From: Monosporascus cannonballus
Lineage: Eukaryota; Ascomycota; Sordariomycetes; Xylariales
Assembly (NCBI GenBank): GCA_004154925.1
Contig: QJNS01000011.1
Location: 434,001 to 498,000 of the forward strand
Reading direction: 5' to 3'
Length of the DNA stretch: 64,000 nt
Below are positions 44,790 to 58,706 of this stretch, piece by piece (within the stretch, counting starts at the first letter, position 1; each line of letters starts with the position of its first letter). The position numbers were made by a program, and so were the translations under genes. The notes under the pieces were generated by a model, which did not search any database, had not been told where the DNA came from, and was given only the letters and a program-made list of their open reading frames with translations.

Positions 44790-47700
44790 TGTTATAACCC
44801 AACATCCTTGGCGCATCCAGAAACAGTCAAGATAAGTGGAGCAGCAGGAAGAAAGGTTACGGAATAGGATTATTGAGATTATAGCGAGATTTACGAAAGT
44901 CAGGATTATGAGAATTATTACGAAATTTACGAAAATTAGAATTATTGGAATTATTGCCAAAGCGTAATAATCTAGACAAAACAAATAATAATAGTTAGAT
45001 ATATATACGATCGTTATTTCCATAATCGAAATAATATTAGTTTGCAATAATAATTCGTTATCTAAGGTACTTTTGGTATTACGAGACGTAATATGTTATT
45101 ATATTTATTATTCAGTTTTCCACGATATTTCTGCTAATATAAACCCGTACGACTAAGGTTTAATAATTGGTTCAACCCCTTAGCCGTTATACGTTATAAG
45201 TTCTTATTTAATAGTACCGTTAAACTTTGAGCAATATCGCCGACATTATATCTACCAGCAAACAGCCCGAACAACCTATTTACCAAATCCCTGATAACTC
45301 GAATATTAAAATGGAATCCGAAAAGGAATAATTTCCCTTTTTTCGCGAAAAAGTTCTTCGACGCCTAAATACCATAAATAAGCGTATACTTTAACTAGAA
45401 AAAAATAACAATAACCTTACGACGTCTCTGTAAGCCACATATAAAAAGCTTAAGGAAAAAGGGAAAACTCCCGAAATCGGAAAACCCTTTCAAATAAACC
45501 AGGTTATCCAGCTAAATGTTACCAAAAAATCAGAAAAGGTTTTTATATTTTCTAAGCCAGAATTTTTCGACGGAACCTCGATTAAGTTACAATTACTTTT
45601 AACCTAATACCGAACATATTTTAAGTATTTTCTTATTCGATTTAGTTTGTTTCCTCTAAGAATAAAATTTATAATTAGACGATTTATCCGAAATACGGCC
45701 ATTTAATTTAAGCCCGCTTTAAAATATTATATTACTTTATTAATCAAAAAACGAAACCCGGAAATAATACGAATTTAGAATAATTACGAATAATTTAAAT
45801 AAATAATAAACGAAAAAATAAAAGCCGAAATATAAATCCAGTAGTTATAATAAAACAAATAAAATCTATTTACGGCAATAGGTTAATTTAATTAATTTTT
45901 AAATTAAATTAAGAATAAAAAATATTCATGGTTAAGATTCTCGACGGCTTAAAAATATAAAAATAAATTTTTAAATTTCATCTGCCTAATTATTTATCGG
46001 ATTGTATTATTTTGGTAATTAAGATTAACGATCGAAAATACGCCTAGCGTACTAAAAACGTTAAAAGAAAATATAATAACAAACCTCGATATACGGTTAA
46101 TGCCAGCATTTTTCGACGAAAAAATACTTTTTACGGTACGGAACCAGGACATATGGAATTAAGAGCCATTTATAGGAAAAATTAAAGTTAAACCAAATGT
46201 TTTAATGATAATAAGATAGAGCATAAGGCAATATGGTATAAGGCACCTAAAAACCCCGTTAGGATAATTGAAAACTCGTACCAGAGGAATAATCCAGAAA
46301 AAATCAGAAAAATAAAAGCAAACCTATTAATATAATTTAGCGTAAGTACGTACCAGATCTCTCGTAACGAAAAATCTAATAAGGGCTATTATGATAAGAA
46401 ATCCGATAAAAACTACAAAAAACCAAGAAGCTAGCTTAACAAATATCGCGAACATAATAAAAAGCATTATAAAGATAATTATGCGAATACCAGGATTGGA
46501 CAAAAAAGGTCTGTCACGGAATTCCCGACAGATACGACAAGATATACGCCATATATTATCGACAACGAGAATATCCCGATTACGAAAAATAAAAACAATA
46601 TATTTACGGACGAATTACCCGTATATATTACGAAACTTTCGATTTTTCAAATCGTATTAGAAACAACAAAAAGAATAAATAATAATATAGATATTTTCGA
46701 TCTATAACTCCAGAAAATATTTAATAATTAGCCAAAATAAAAAATTAGACCGAAAGAAAATAAAGCTTATAAGAAAATTGTTATTGTTATTACTAATAAT
46801 AAAATTATTAAACGGAAAAGGAATTAATCTAATATATAATAAAAAAAGTATTACCAGAAAATTATTATAAATTTTTATTTTTAATTAGTATTTATTTTAA
46901 ACCCTTACGAAAAGAAAGTTATTAAGGAAAGAATACCTTAATTTATAAAAAAGCCTTAGAATAATAATTAATACGACATATAATAAGATATAGTTATAAA
47001 TATAAAAAAACAATTTATTTAATCAGAAAAACTATTATAATAACATTAAAAATAATTAAAATAATTCGAAGAAATAATACGCCGACAATAATAATAAATA
47101 TAATCGGTTAACCTATTAAACGAAGAAATACAAATAAAATTTAATAAATTAGAAAAGAAATTAAAAGAAAAATGTTACTTATAAGAAAGTCGCAGAATAA
47201 CAAAATTCAAAGAAATTAAAAAAAAACTCCTAAAAAAAGTTTTAAACGTAATAATAAAAACTATTCATAACTGTATTTATTATGGATATATAAATCGGAA
47301 CGTACTTGTATACACTAATAATGAATTACCGTGCTCTGGGCGGGATTTATATTATACCAGTTATGATTAATAAATTTAAATTGTTATAAAGATGTACATT
47401 AGAATTTTATATAGCGACAAATATCGAAAATTAAGAATTCGCGTGCGATAATAGGAAATTTATATGCGAAATTAATTATTTCGAGATTTTTATTTAAAAA
47501 CGATATGGAATAATTAATTTAGATATCGTTTTATTTAGGAATTACGATATAATCTTAGGGGTACCATAGATACGCTAGTACGAAATCTTGATTAATAAAG
47601 GAACCAGCTAAGTAAAGTTTATATTACATCTTGTTAGCAGATAAGAAAAAAAAGAATTAAAATCTTAATACTCGATCGGAAATAGTAACAAATGCAGGCA

Positions 47701-48291
47701 TAAGGATACGACGAAAACTTTATTATCTAAATAAATAAGATATCAAAAAGATACGGATCAAAGAAAAATATAACATATTGTTATTATTATTCAAACGGAA
47801 TTAAACCGATTAAATAACAATTTAAAACAATACCTTCAAAAGTTAAAAAATCTAACTAATATGTTACTATAATATTACAAATATAAGTTATTTTTCAAAA
47901 AGGAACTTAATGCGAAATTACTAAAACATAATAAACAAAATTATAAAAAAATTCTTAAAACAGGATTTTCGACGAAGTTTTACCTCATTTATAATCTTAA
48001 CGAAAACGAATTACGTACTTTTAGAAAATACCGCGAAAATCGGTTCCGAAAAAAATAAATTCGACTTTCGAAATTACCAACAGATTACTAAATATTTTTC
48101 GTACCAAAAAAAATGAAAAATTACGATTTATAGTTAACTATCGATAATTAAACGATATTATTATTAAAGATTAAATATTATTATCCTTAATTAAAAAAAA
48201 TAAAAGACCGATTTTACGAAACTTAAGGGTTCATAATATTTAATCTCAAAAATAAATATAACTTTTTTAAAATTAAAAAAGGATACGAATA
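44790..48291 (+). mobile_element. Gypsy chromovirus A5, 5' half, interrupted by A6
   Basis: It begins with an LTR at 44,790-45,191 (TGTTATAACCC ... GCCGTTATA) of a fifth U3 type, with AAACAGTC at offset 32-39 in place of AAACGGTC. A leader, a gag remnant (about 45,500-46,300), a protease with YDIILGVPWI at about 47,541-47,570 and an RT start (KLRFIVNYR near 48,125) follow. RT stops at 48,291, where the LTR of A6 begins. The frame at 46,391-46,660 stays open but is just the gag-protease junction region found closed in the other copies. The 3' half must be right of the window. Confidence 0.82.
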
Positions 48292-48919
48292 TGTTATAAC
48301 CAAACCAGCTGGGCCTGCGAAAACGGTCCAGCCAAGATCACAAAGCTACGTTAGTTCAGGGTTACGTAATCAGTGCTTAGCGGATCTCAATTGAGCACGA
48401 CTAAGCATGACTGAATAGCATTAAGCAACCGTTTAATAAGGCTTTGTTAAACAAAGATAAACAGTAATAAAGGAATTAGGATATATATACTTATTATTTC
48501 CATAATTTAGATAATTTCAGCTTGTAATATAATATCGTTACCTAAGGCACTTTTAGCATTACGAAACGTAATACGTTACTGTATTTATTGCTTAGATTTT
48601 TACGATACTTTTCTTAATATAAACCTGTCGACTTAAGGTTTAATAATTGGTTAAACTGCTTAGCCGTTATACGTTATAAGCTTTTGTTCAGTAGTACTAT
48701 TAAATTCTAAGTAATATTTAACATTGTTAAAATATCGATTAGCGTTTAAGAAACCCCTATTCAGTAGTTTTAGGTTCGAATTTGGGAGCTGGAGAAAAAA
48801 GTATGACAACTTAGGGCTACGCCATTTGCCCAACCCTTTTTCGCCCGTATAAAGCCAAAAAAACCGGAACCTTACGATAAGAAGGGTAACTTTTAGACTT
48901 TCTTAACTTAGGCATAAAT

Positions 48920-49620
48920 TTACTTTCGTTTTTTAGATTTTAGTAATTTAGCGGATATGGTTTTAGTAATGGGAGTATACCTAATAGGAAATACGGCTAA
49001 TTGGTTTAAGCTTATTATGAGAAATTTCTTAAAAGTAAAAGAGCTAAATAGGAAGGATTTTATTAATAAAATTTCTTTATTTTATATTAATTTCGAAAAT
49101 AAAGTGCGCGATAATTTCGGCAATCCGGATAAAAAACGATTTGCGGCCTAATAACTTTTATAATTCCGACAAAAAAGATCCGCGTTTAAATATGCCGTAA
49201 CCTTTAAAAGTTTTATAGCTAAAGCCGGATAGGAAAATAACGAAGCCGATATTTTTATCGATATATTTTATAAAAAGTTAAATGATAATATAAAAAATAA
49301 GATTATTCGGATTAAACAATTAATTACCTTAGATCGGTATATTATAAAGGTAATTAAAATTAATAATTAACAATTTAAGAAACGATAAAAAAAGGATAAT
49401 ATATTTGACGTTCGGAATATAATAAATTTAACCAGAAAAAAAAACGAAACGCATTTTTTATTTCTTACGAAGCGGTATTAGGATTTATGGAATTCGGCGT
49501 TACCTACAGGTAAGATTAAAATTAAATTAAATATTTTAATTGTGGTAAAATGGGATATAAGGCTTATAAATACAAGAAACCTAAGAAGTTATAATAGGAT
49601 AATTGGACCCCTGTATCGGA
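48920..49620 (+). pseudogene. A6 gag remnant
   Basis: A 64-residue open stretch (48,957-49,151) reads as Ty3/Gypsy gag: NWFKLIMRNFLKV, FYINFENKVRDNFGNPDKKR. It stops at TAA 49,149-49,151, a former CAA. The zinc knuckle at about 49,541-49,590 keeps one of its Cys ligands (YFNCGKMGYKAYKY). This is the least damaged gag in the window. Confidence 0.8.
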
Positions 49621-51462
49621 GGGACAGTCCAAAAATAATTAAGGAAACGACAATAAGGTTATTAATATGATCCAAGCCAAGTATATATCAGGCTTATAAT
49701 AAAAAGTTTAATAGGGATTATTACGATAAGAAATCCGACGAAAAATACGAAAAGCCAAAAAACTAATTTAATAAATATTGCGAATATAATAAGAAATATT
49801 ATAAAGGTGGTTACGTAAGTATTAGAACTGGACGGAAAAAGTCAGTTCTAGAATCTTTGATCGATACGGCAGAACGTATGCCATATATTGTCGACGACCA
49901 AAATATCCCGATTATAAAAAATAGAAGTAGCATATTTACGAACAAATTACACATATATATTATAAGGTATTCGATTTTCCAAACCGTACCGGAAATAATA
50001 AGGACGATAAGCAATGGTATTAACATTTTTAAACCATAGCTCCAGAAAATATTTAATAATTGGCCGAAGCAAAAGGTTAGCTTAAAAAAAGCAGTATCCG
50101 TAAGAAAACCCTTTTTGTTATTATAAATAATGTAATTATTAAACGGAAAAGGAATTGATTCAGCATACGGTAAAAAAACAATACCAGAAAATTATTACGG
50201 ACCTTTATTTTCAGTTAATATTTATTACGGATTTTCAAAAAAAAAGCTATTAAGGAAAAAATACGTCAGTTTATAGGAGATCTCTGGAACGACAATTAAG
50301 ATAACGTATAATGGGATACAGTCGTAAATATAAGAAAACAATTTATTTAATAAGGAGAGGAATTATAAAAGAACCAAAAATAACTGATATAATTCGAAGG
50401 AATAATATGCCGATAATAACGATAAATATAGCAGCTAAACGCATTAAATGAAGAAATATAAGCAAGGTTTAATAAATTCGAATAGGAGTTAAAAGAAAAA
50501 GGTTATTTGTAAAAAAGCCGTAAAATAACAAGACCCAGAGAAGTTAAAGGGAATTCCCGAAAAAGGCTTTAAACGCGAAGACAAGAGATATTAACGACTC
50601 TATTATCTTGAAAATACGAATCGGAATGTATTAATATACCGTAATAGTGGATTACGGAGCTCTGGGCGGAAATTACATTATACCGGATATGGTCAATAAG
50701 TTTAAACTGTTATAAAGATATAAGTTAAAACCTTATATAGTAACGAATGCCGAAGGTTAGGAATTTGTTTACGATAACGGAAAAATCATAGGCGAAATCA
50801 ATTATTTTGAAATTTTTATTTAAGGACGATACCAGATAATTAATTTCGATATCGTTTTATTTAGAAATTACAATATAATTTTAAAATTACCATGGATACG
50901 CCAGTACGTAATTTTAATTAATAAAGGAACTGGCCAGGTAAAGGTTATTTTATACCTTATTAATAAATAAAAGAAAAAAAATTAAGATCTTAATATTCGA
51001 TCGATAATGGCGACGAATGCAGGCATAAAAATACGATAGATATTTTACCACCCAAAGGAACAAAATATAAGAAAAAAAATGGGCATTAAAAAGAATACGA
51101 CGTATTATTATAATTATTAAAGCGAAATTAAAGCAATTAAATAATAATTTAAAATATTAAGAATAATAGCTTAAAAATTAGAAAATTTGATTTTTATGTT
51201 ATTATAATATTATAAATACGAACAGCTTTTCAAAAAGGAGTTCGACATAAAGTTATTAGAACATAGCGAATGGGATTACGAAATAATTTTTAAGGAAGGA
51301 TTTTCGACAAAATTTTACCTTATTTACAATTTTAGCAAAAGCGAATTACGTATTTTCAGGGAATACCTGGAAAATCGGTTACAAAAAAGATAAATTCGAC
51401 CTTCGAAATTATTAGCAAGATATCTAATATTTTTCATACTAAAGAAAAATGGGAAATTACGA

Positions 51463-51893
51463 TATTACGTTCAGAAGGGACTCCACTAGGCCCAAAGGAG
51501 GCCTAGGAAGTTGGAAACGCTCGGGATCTCCACCTTCCATCGGATAAACCTCGGGTTTCTGTCAATTTCCAAAGATACCAGGAAACTTATGGATAATAAA
51601 TACCATGGTTTTTCGAAATCCCCAAAAACTATAAAAAACATAAAAAATAAAAAAAATATATAAGGTTTAAGTTTTTTATAAAAATAATTACTTATTTAAT
51701 TTTTCGCTTCTTAATTAATAATTTAAGTTTTTAACCAAAAATAATTATATTATTTTTTAATTAAAAAAGAAATACTTTAAAATTTTTTTAACGAATATAT
51801 TAAATTATTTTTCGCCTTATTATTATTTACAAATTAAAACTTTTTTCGGATATTATTTATATTTCTAAATAAATATATAATAAGTTTATTATA
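51463..51893 (+). repeat. 5' LTR of C1
   Basis: The LTR starts TATTACGTTC, from TGTTACGTTC, and ends TTTATTATA, from TTCGTTACA. The first about 140 bp is RIP-free and has a CTAGGCC-GGCCTAG hairpin; the rest is heavily mutated. Confidence 0.92.
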
Positions 51894-52499
51894 TTTTAAT
51901 AATTCCTTAATTAATAATTAACGGATAATTTATTACTTAATAAAGGCATAAATTTTCTTAAATTTAATATAAACAATAATATAAAATAATATATAAAAGA
52001 TAAATAATATATATGATTTTCGTTATTAATTAAAGAAATATTATTAATAAAATTTAACGATTTACCTTTTATTAAAAAAGTTTTTTAATTAATTAATAAT
52101 ATAATACCCTTTATTATTTAATTTTAAAAAGGCCCGTTATTTTCGTAACCTAAATAATAATTTACCCCGGCTTTTAAGGATATTATTAAAGTCCAGGGAA
52201 AAAAAATAAAAAAAAAGCGGTTAAGGAAAAAATTAAAAAGAAATATAAGGCCGAAAATTAAAAAAAAACTTATTACGAAAGAAAAATTAAATGCCCTAAT
52301 AGTAAAAATTCGAACCCTAAAAAAAAAGAATATTTGGTTTACAAAAGAAAAAAAATTAGCTTCTTTTTAGTTTAATTCCTTTAAAAGGCGAAGCTAAGGG
52401 GCCGGTTACCGACCCCTTTTGCTGGACCTAAGGCGAACGCAAGAAAAAACCTCGATCCTGTTATTGTTTGGCATAATTCGGATATAGGAAAAAATTATT

Positions 52500-55400
52500 T
52501 TACTTTTTAATTATTATAAAATGCCAAACGTTAAGGGTTATAAGCTAATTTTCCCTAAATATTACGACGGATTAAAAAACTTTAATAAATTTTTGATTTA
52601 GGCAAAATTTTACCTGAAGTTTTATAAAATTTTTTATTGGAAGAATATTAAAAAATAATAGTTATTTTTTAATTATTAATTGGACGAATTCGCCAATAAT
52701 TCGAACTTATTTTGACGGATTACTTTAAAAAATACCTAAAGAAATTTTCGGACTTTATTAATTATATTTTTAATAATTACGAAAATTCTTTAAAAAAATA
52801 TACGTTTTATTTAATAATCCCGATAAGGAATAAGACGTTATTAAATAATTTTATTTTTTTATTAAACCAAATTAATATCCAAATATACGATAAAATTTAA
52901 CCGTTTAATCGTTATTTCGAATTTATTAAAAAATATATTGTTTTATTTTTATTATGATAATTTAAAACCTTAGGTCACAAACGAATTATATATAAAACCT
53001 AAGATTAAATCTTTTACGGAATATACCGATAAGGCTATTATTATTAATAAATAAGTTTTCGACCGGTACTTCGAGAAAAAGAGAACCGGCAAACAAAATA
53101 ATAATAAGGGTTCGAAAAACCAGAATAAAAATGATAAAGGTAAACCTTAAAAGGAAACGAATTCCGCTTTAAAGGAATCTAAGAAAAACAAATCCAAAGT
53201 AAAATATTTTAATTATGGCAAAAAGGGGCATTTTAAAAGCAAATATCGTTTTCCCGCCAAAAGGAACTTTAAAAAGGGAAAAATTTCTTAACCCCAGAAA
53301 AAAGCCAGAACGGTTGAACAAAAAATTAACAGTAAGGCAGAAAAAGAAAAGAAAAAAATTAGCTCGATTTTTTTCCTGCTAAAATTTACTATTGCCATAA
53401 TTATTCAAATCTAGAATAATAATTTAAAATACGAGGATTATTTTATTTATTAAGATTTTAAAATTAAAACCTATAAGTATTATCCCGGATAAATGGTTTT
53501 TAGGATAACCATAAAGTTAAAATACCAATATTACTTTAATTTTTAAAAATATAAGATATATATAAAGGACGGTTAATTTCGACCAAATATTAGTAATTAT
53601 GGATAATTATTTCCAAAACTTTACAAATTCCCAAAATATATTATTTATAAAAAAATCTTATCGGTAAACCTTTACGACTTATTACATTTTATTACTTATT
53701 ATTAAAACGATTATTTTATTTATTTTAAAGCTAAAAAAGATAATAATTTTTGGCCCGGATAAAATAATAAGATTTTTACCGAATTAAACGATAAATACCG
53801 ATATATTAAAATTTTTTAATAATTAAAATACTTTAAATTTTATTATATATATCCCAAATTAAAACGGAATTAAAAAGTTATATCGTAAGGATATTTATAT
53901 TACTTCCCGATATTTTGTATTTAATATAAGTTCTTAGATATAGGAATACCTTTTTCGGAAATTTACTTTTTTGATCTTATAATTCGGAAAATACGGAATA
54001 AAAAGTAAGTTAGGAAAAAACCAGATTTTGAAGCCCTAGTACAAATACGGCAAAAAAACATGGTTCCGGTACAAAAACGATTAATATATTAAATATATTA
54101 TTAAAAAAGTTCGCAAATAAAAACTTGTTTAAATTAGAAATTATTAAAAATTAAAAAATTATAAAAGTTTTCGAAAATAAAATATCGAAAATCCTTAATT
54201 AATAAAGCCTTATGAGAAATAATAAAAGGAACGCGCAGCCAGATTAAGGTCTTTTTCCGATATAAAGGTAAAATATTTAAGGTTATAATTAATTCCGGAA
54301 TAAAAAATAATTTTATTTTTTTTGTAATAATGGAAAAATATCAGATTTCCTGGAAATATAAATTAAAGTTCTATAAATTACGTATGGTAAACGGCAGCTT
54401 ATTTATTTACGAAAATGGACGAGTTTTTCGAAAAACGGAGGAATTTTTAATATAAATTCAAAAATACCAAAAATGCGTTTTATTGGATATCGCTAATATT
54501 TCCGGATACGATATTATTTTAAAAATACCTTAATTTTATTTTAATAACTTACGGATTAATTAGAAAAAACAAATACTTTCTTAGGATAAAATGCTAAATA
54601 AAAATGATCGAGAAATTTGTTATGTTATTAAGGAAATACGGGTTCTTAATTAGATCTTTACGGTATTTCCGAAATATCAAAGATTTAAGAAATTATTTAA
54701 AAATAAAAAAAATTACGGATTACCGTTATACGGTTAATAGGATTACCGGATACTTATTAAAAAAAGATATTATCCTAAATTTTACAGAATTTATTATATA
54801 AATCCAGAAAAATTAAAAGCTTTATGGAAAAATATATAATTAAATTTGAAAAAAAATATATTTAATTTTTTAATTCCTTTACTGGATATTTAGTCCTTAT
54901 AGTACCAAAAATTAAAATTGGCAAATAAAGGATTAATAAGGACGGAAACCTTATTTACCGAAAAATAATTAATTATAAATAGTTAAATAATATTATAATT
55001 AAAAACGGATATTTTTTAATTTTTATAAATATCTTAAAGGAAAATGCCAATAAAGCTAAATGGTTTACGGCGTTTAATCTTAATAATAGCTATTACCATA
55101 TTAAAATGGCGAAAGGAAAAAAATAAAAAACGGTATTTAGGATAATATATGGACTTTATAAATATAAAGTAATACTTATGGGATTTATTAATATTCCTGC
55201 CAATTTCCAAAACTTAATAATAATTATTTTCCAATAATTTTTAGATAAATTTGTATTTGTTTATTTCGACGATATCCTTATTTATTTCGAAACCTTAAAG
55301 AAATATAAAAAATATATTATTTAAATATTTAAAATTTTGGACGAAATTAACATTTGAATTAACATTACCAAAAATATATGGCATATTTAGAAATTAAATA

Positions 55401-57520
55401 TTTTGGGATTTATTTTTATATTAGGATAAATTTAAATTTAACGTTTCAAATTGGAAGTAATTAAGGATTAACTTATCCTTAATAAGGCGACCATTATAAA
55501 TATCTAATAGATTTTAGGATTTACGGGTTACGTACGCGGTTTAATTAAGGGATATGGAGATATAATTAGGCCTTTAACGAAATTTATTATTAAAGAATAC
55601 GTTAAGAAAAAATGCGAATTTCCAAAGGAAATAAAAAAAACGTTCCGGGAATTAAAAAAAATAATTATTAACGGATTTATCGTAAGGATGCCAAATTTAA
55701 ACAAAATAAAACGATTAAAAATAAATATTTTAAAATATGCCCTAAATATAATTTTAGAATAATAAAAAGGTAACGGCAAATAATACTTAGTAATATATTG
55801 TTTTAAAACATTCCGAAATATAAAATTCAGATACCAGATTTACAACAAAAAATTATTAGTAATTATTAATATTTTTAAAGAATAGGAATTTTTTTCTACG
55901 GAACAAAAAACCCTTTAATATTTATTTTGATTATAAAAATTTTACGCAATTTATAAAAGCCCAAAAATTAAATAAACAGTATAAAAAATAATGGATTTTT
56001 TTATTTAAATTTAACTTTAAAATATATTATATTAAAAGAAAAAAAAACATTTAAGCGGATATTTTTAATTATAAAAAAATTACGATTTTAAAATTTCCAA
56101 CAAAACAATATAAATATTATAATATAATAAGGATGGAATTATATATTTATATAAAATAATAAAAAAACTAATTACCGAATTTTTAATACGGTTCCGGAAT
56201 TTTTACGATATAAAAAAATAAAAAAAATTTAGCAGTTAAAAAAATAATGTAAAGATTACTTATTATATTATAACAAAATTTATATTCCTAAGGATTAATA
56301 AAAATAATTCGTAAAGGAATTTTATAAAAATTTATCGCATAAATATTAAAGAATTTTAAAATTACCTAACGGCTGTAAGAAAAATACGATTTCCCTAAGT
56401 TACGCCGTATGGTCAAAATAATTATTAAGAATTATAATGTTGATAATAAAATTAAGGCAATACGTTATAAGCTTTACGGGCTATTATAATTTATTGATAT
56501 TCCTAATAAAGCATAAAATATTATAATTTAGGACTTTATTATTAGCTTATTTTTATTTAAAAACCTAATTATTGGAATCAAATACGACGGAATATGGGTA
56601 ATTATTAATAAATTTATTAAATATAAATATTTTTTATTTTTCAAAAAAATATAACAGCAGAATAATTAATTTATGCCTTTATTAAATAATACCTTAATAA
56701 ACATAAAATACCTAAAAAAATCGTTTTAAACCGAAATACGTTATTTATTTCAAAATTTAATATTAACTTTTTTAAATAAATTAATATTAAATTTAAGTTC
56801 TTAATAACATATTATCCTTAAACGGATAATTAAACCGAAAAATTAAACCAAACCTTAAAATAATATTTGCGAAATTACGTTAATTATTAATAACATAATT
56901 AAGTAAAACTTTTATTATTAATATAAATCGTTTATAATATATTAATTAACGAAAATATAAATATATTTTTTATATAACTATATACGGATATAATATAACA
57001 ATAAAATAACCTAAATAATTATTTAATAAAGTACCAAAAATTATTACGATTACCTTAAAAGTAAAAATATTAACCATAAAAATCAAAATAATCCAAGCCT
57101 GTTTTTAAAATAAATTACGATTTTTTTAACGACGGATAACTTGATACTATAATAAGAAAAGAATTAAAAAATTAATTTTAACCAAAAAAATAAGGTTTAC
57201 CTATTACGCCAAAGATAAAACGTAATTTCGAATATCTTATAAATTAAAACAAAAAAACCCAGTAATAAGCTTCATTTCAAAAAATTTAAACCGTTCAAAA
57301 TTAGTAAAGTTATTTCCAAAATTAATTATAAATTGTTATTACCCAAAACATAAAGATATATCCTGTTTTCCATATTTTTTTACTGAAACTAATATTTAAA
57401 AATGCCCCGTTAAAAATAAATTTAAAATTCGAAAATGTTTTAACGAATACAAAATTAAATAAATATTAAATTCCAAAATAATTAAAAGTAAAATCCAGTA
57501 CCTAATTTAATAAAAAGAAT
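52500..57520 (+). pseudogene. C1 gag-pol remnant
   Basis: Protease at about 54,250-54,600 includes INSGIKNNFI, from a DSGA active site, and YDIILKIP. RT contains FTAFNLNNSYYHIKMA, YGLYKYKVILMGF and VYFDDILIYF (about 55,253-55,288, with the catalytic DD intact). The integrase C-terminus reads HPVFHIFLLK near 57,370, followed by a chromodomain fragment. Short frames such as 54,604-54,801 are parts of this pol, not separate genes. Confidence 0.82.
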
Positions 57521-57580
57521 ATTTATATAAAGAAAATATATAAAAACCATTTAACCATTTAACGAATGCGATAAATTTAA

Positions 57581-58084
57581 TTAAGACGTTCCACCGCCAA
57601 AATCCTAACCAACCGTTTTTAATGCGGCCAAGGTTATAGGCGACAATAATCCCTTATTTAAATTAACCCCTACGGCGTTCTAATCGAAAAAAATAAATAC
57701 CTTTATTAATGCATTTAACTCTGAAACAAGCTGTACTTGTTCCTTTTTTTTACGATTTTTTTCCGTATCCAATTTTTTTCGCTCCTTTAGTTTATTTATG
57801 TTTTTAAGCCCCCTTTAAATAAACGATATTTTTTTAAAATGTAATTATTCAGATTGGCGATTTAACCAAATAATACGATTAAATAACTTTTGGAATTATT
57901 AAATAATTAAACGTTTTTTTCGGTTTATTCGGAACTTTTCGGCCCAGATATTTTTAAGCGATAAAAGCAAAATATGGTTCCTATCGTAAAATTAAATATT
58001 GGCCGCCAAATAATTTTAATAATTTTTTTAACTTTTTAACATTTTGCAAAAAAACTTTTTTTCGAAATAACGCATATACGGCAT
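57581..58084 (-). pseudogene. Antisense accessory gene (aORF) of C1
   Basis: The frame runs from ATG 58,084 to TAA 57,583-57,581, 168 codons, opposite to pol and between the chromodomain and the 3' LTR. It contains IMPYMRYFEKK, KNIWAEKFRINRKKRLII, a Lys/Glu coiled-coil (LKERKKLDTEKN) and LVSELNALIKVFIFFD. The order and wording match the family-A copies (VMPYSLCFF, FLKNICAEN). Stops are at Gln-type positions. It has the same length as the C2 copy, without indels. Confidence 0.72.
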
Positions 58085-58270
58085 AATTTTAATACCAAAT
58101 TAAAAAATCGACTTAATTAATTCGTAATAACTTTTAATAAAAAATTTAATACGTTTTCGAGATTTATCCGATATAGTTAAATATAATATTATAACGTAAA
58201 AAAATAAAAAAAATTTAAGGATTTACTTTTTTCATCTTTAGGAATAAAGATCCTAAAAAGGAAAAAATAA

Positions 58271-58701
58271 TGTTACGTTTAAAAAGGATTCCATTAGGCC
58301 CAAAAGAAACCCAGGAAATTAAAAATGTTCGGGATCTCCACCTTTAATCGGATAAACCTCGGGTTTCTGTCAATTTCCAAAGATACCAGGAGATTCGTAA
58401 ACGATAAACACCATGGTTTTTCGAGATCCCTAAAAACTATAAAAAACATAAAAAATAAAAAAAATATATAAGGTTTGGGTTTTTTATATAAATAGCCACT
58501 TACTTAATTTTTCGCTTTTTAATTATTAATCTAAGCTTTTAGCCAAAGGTAATTATACCGTTCTCTAATTAAGAGAGGAATACCTTAAAATCTCCTTAAC
58601 GAATATATTGAATCATTTTTCGCCTTATTGTTACCTGCAAATTAAAACCTTTTTCGGATACTGCTCATACCTCCAGGTGGATATATGACAGGTTCGTTAC
58701 A
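58271..58701 (+). repeat. 3' LTR of C1
   Basis: The LTR starts TGTTACGTTT and ends CAGGTTCGTTACA. Its right end (about 58,560-58,701) is RIP-free, its left end mutated: the mirror image of the 5' LTR. Confidence 0.93.
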
Positions 58702-58706
58702 TACGA

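Larger units (their letters stand above)
51463..58701 (+). mobile_element. Gypsy chromovirus C1, complete with TSD TACGA
   Basis: The 7,239-bp element has TACGA at 51,458-51,462 and 58,702-58,706 and two LTRs of 431 bp each. The interior holds gag with a CCHC knuckle (about 53,202-53,250, YFNYGKKGHFKSKY, His kept and Cys lost), a protease (about 54,250-54,600), RT (about 54,940-55,700), RNase H, integrase (about 56,270-57,400) and a chromodomain (about 57,437-57,510). An antisense gene follows pol. It belongs to a lineage distinct from family A; its LTR ends match family B. Confidence 0.93.

Noticed and set aside
54604..54801. 65-residue plus-strand frame that could be a host gene
   Set aside because: It lies between the protease and RT of C1 and is collinear with pol, so it is part of the retrotransposon.
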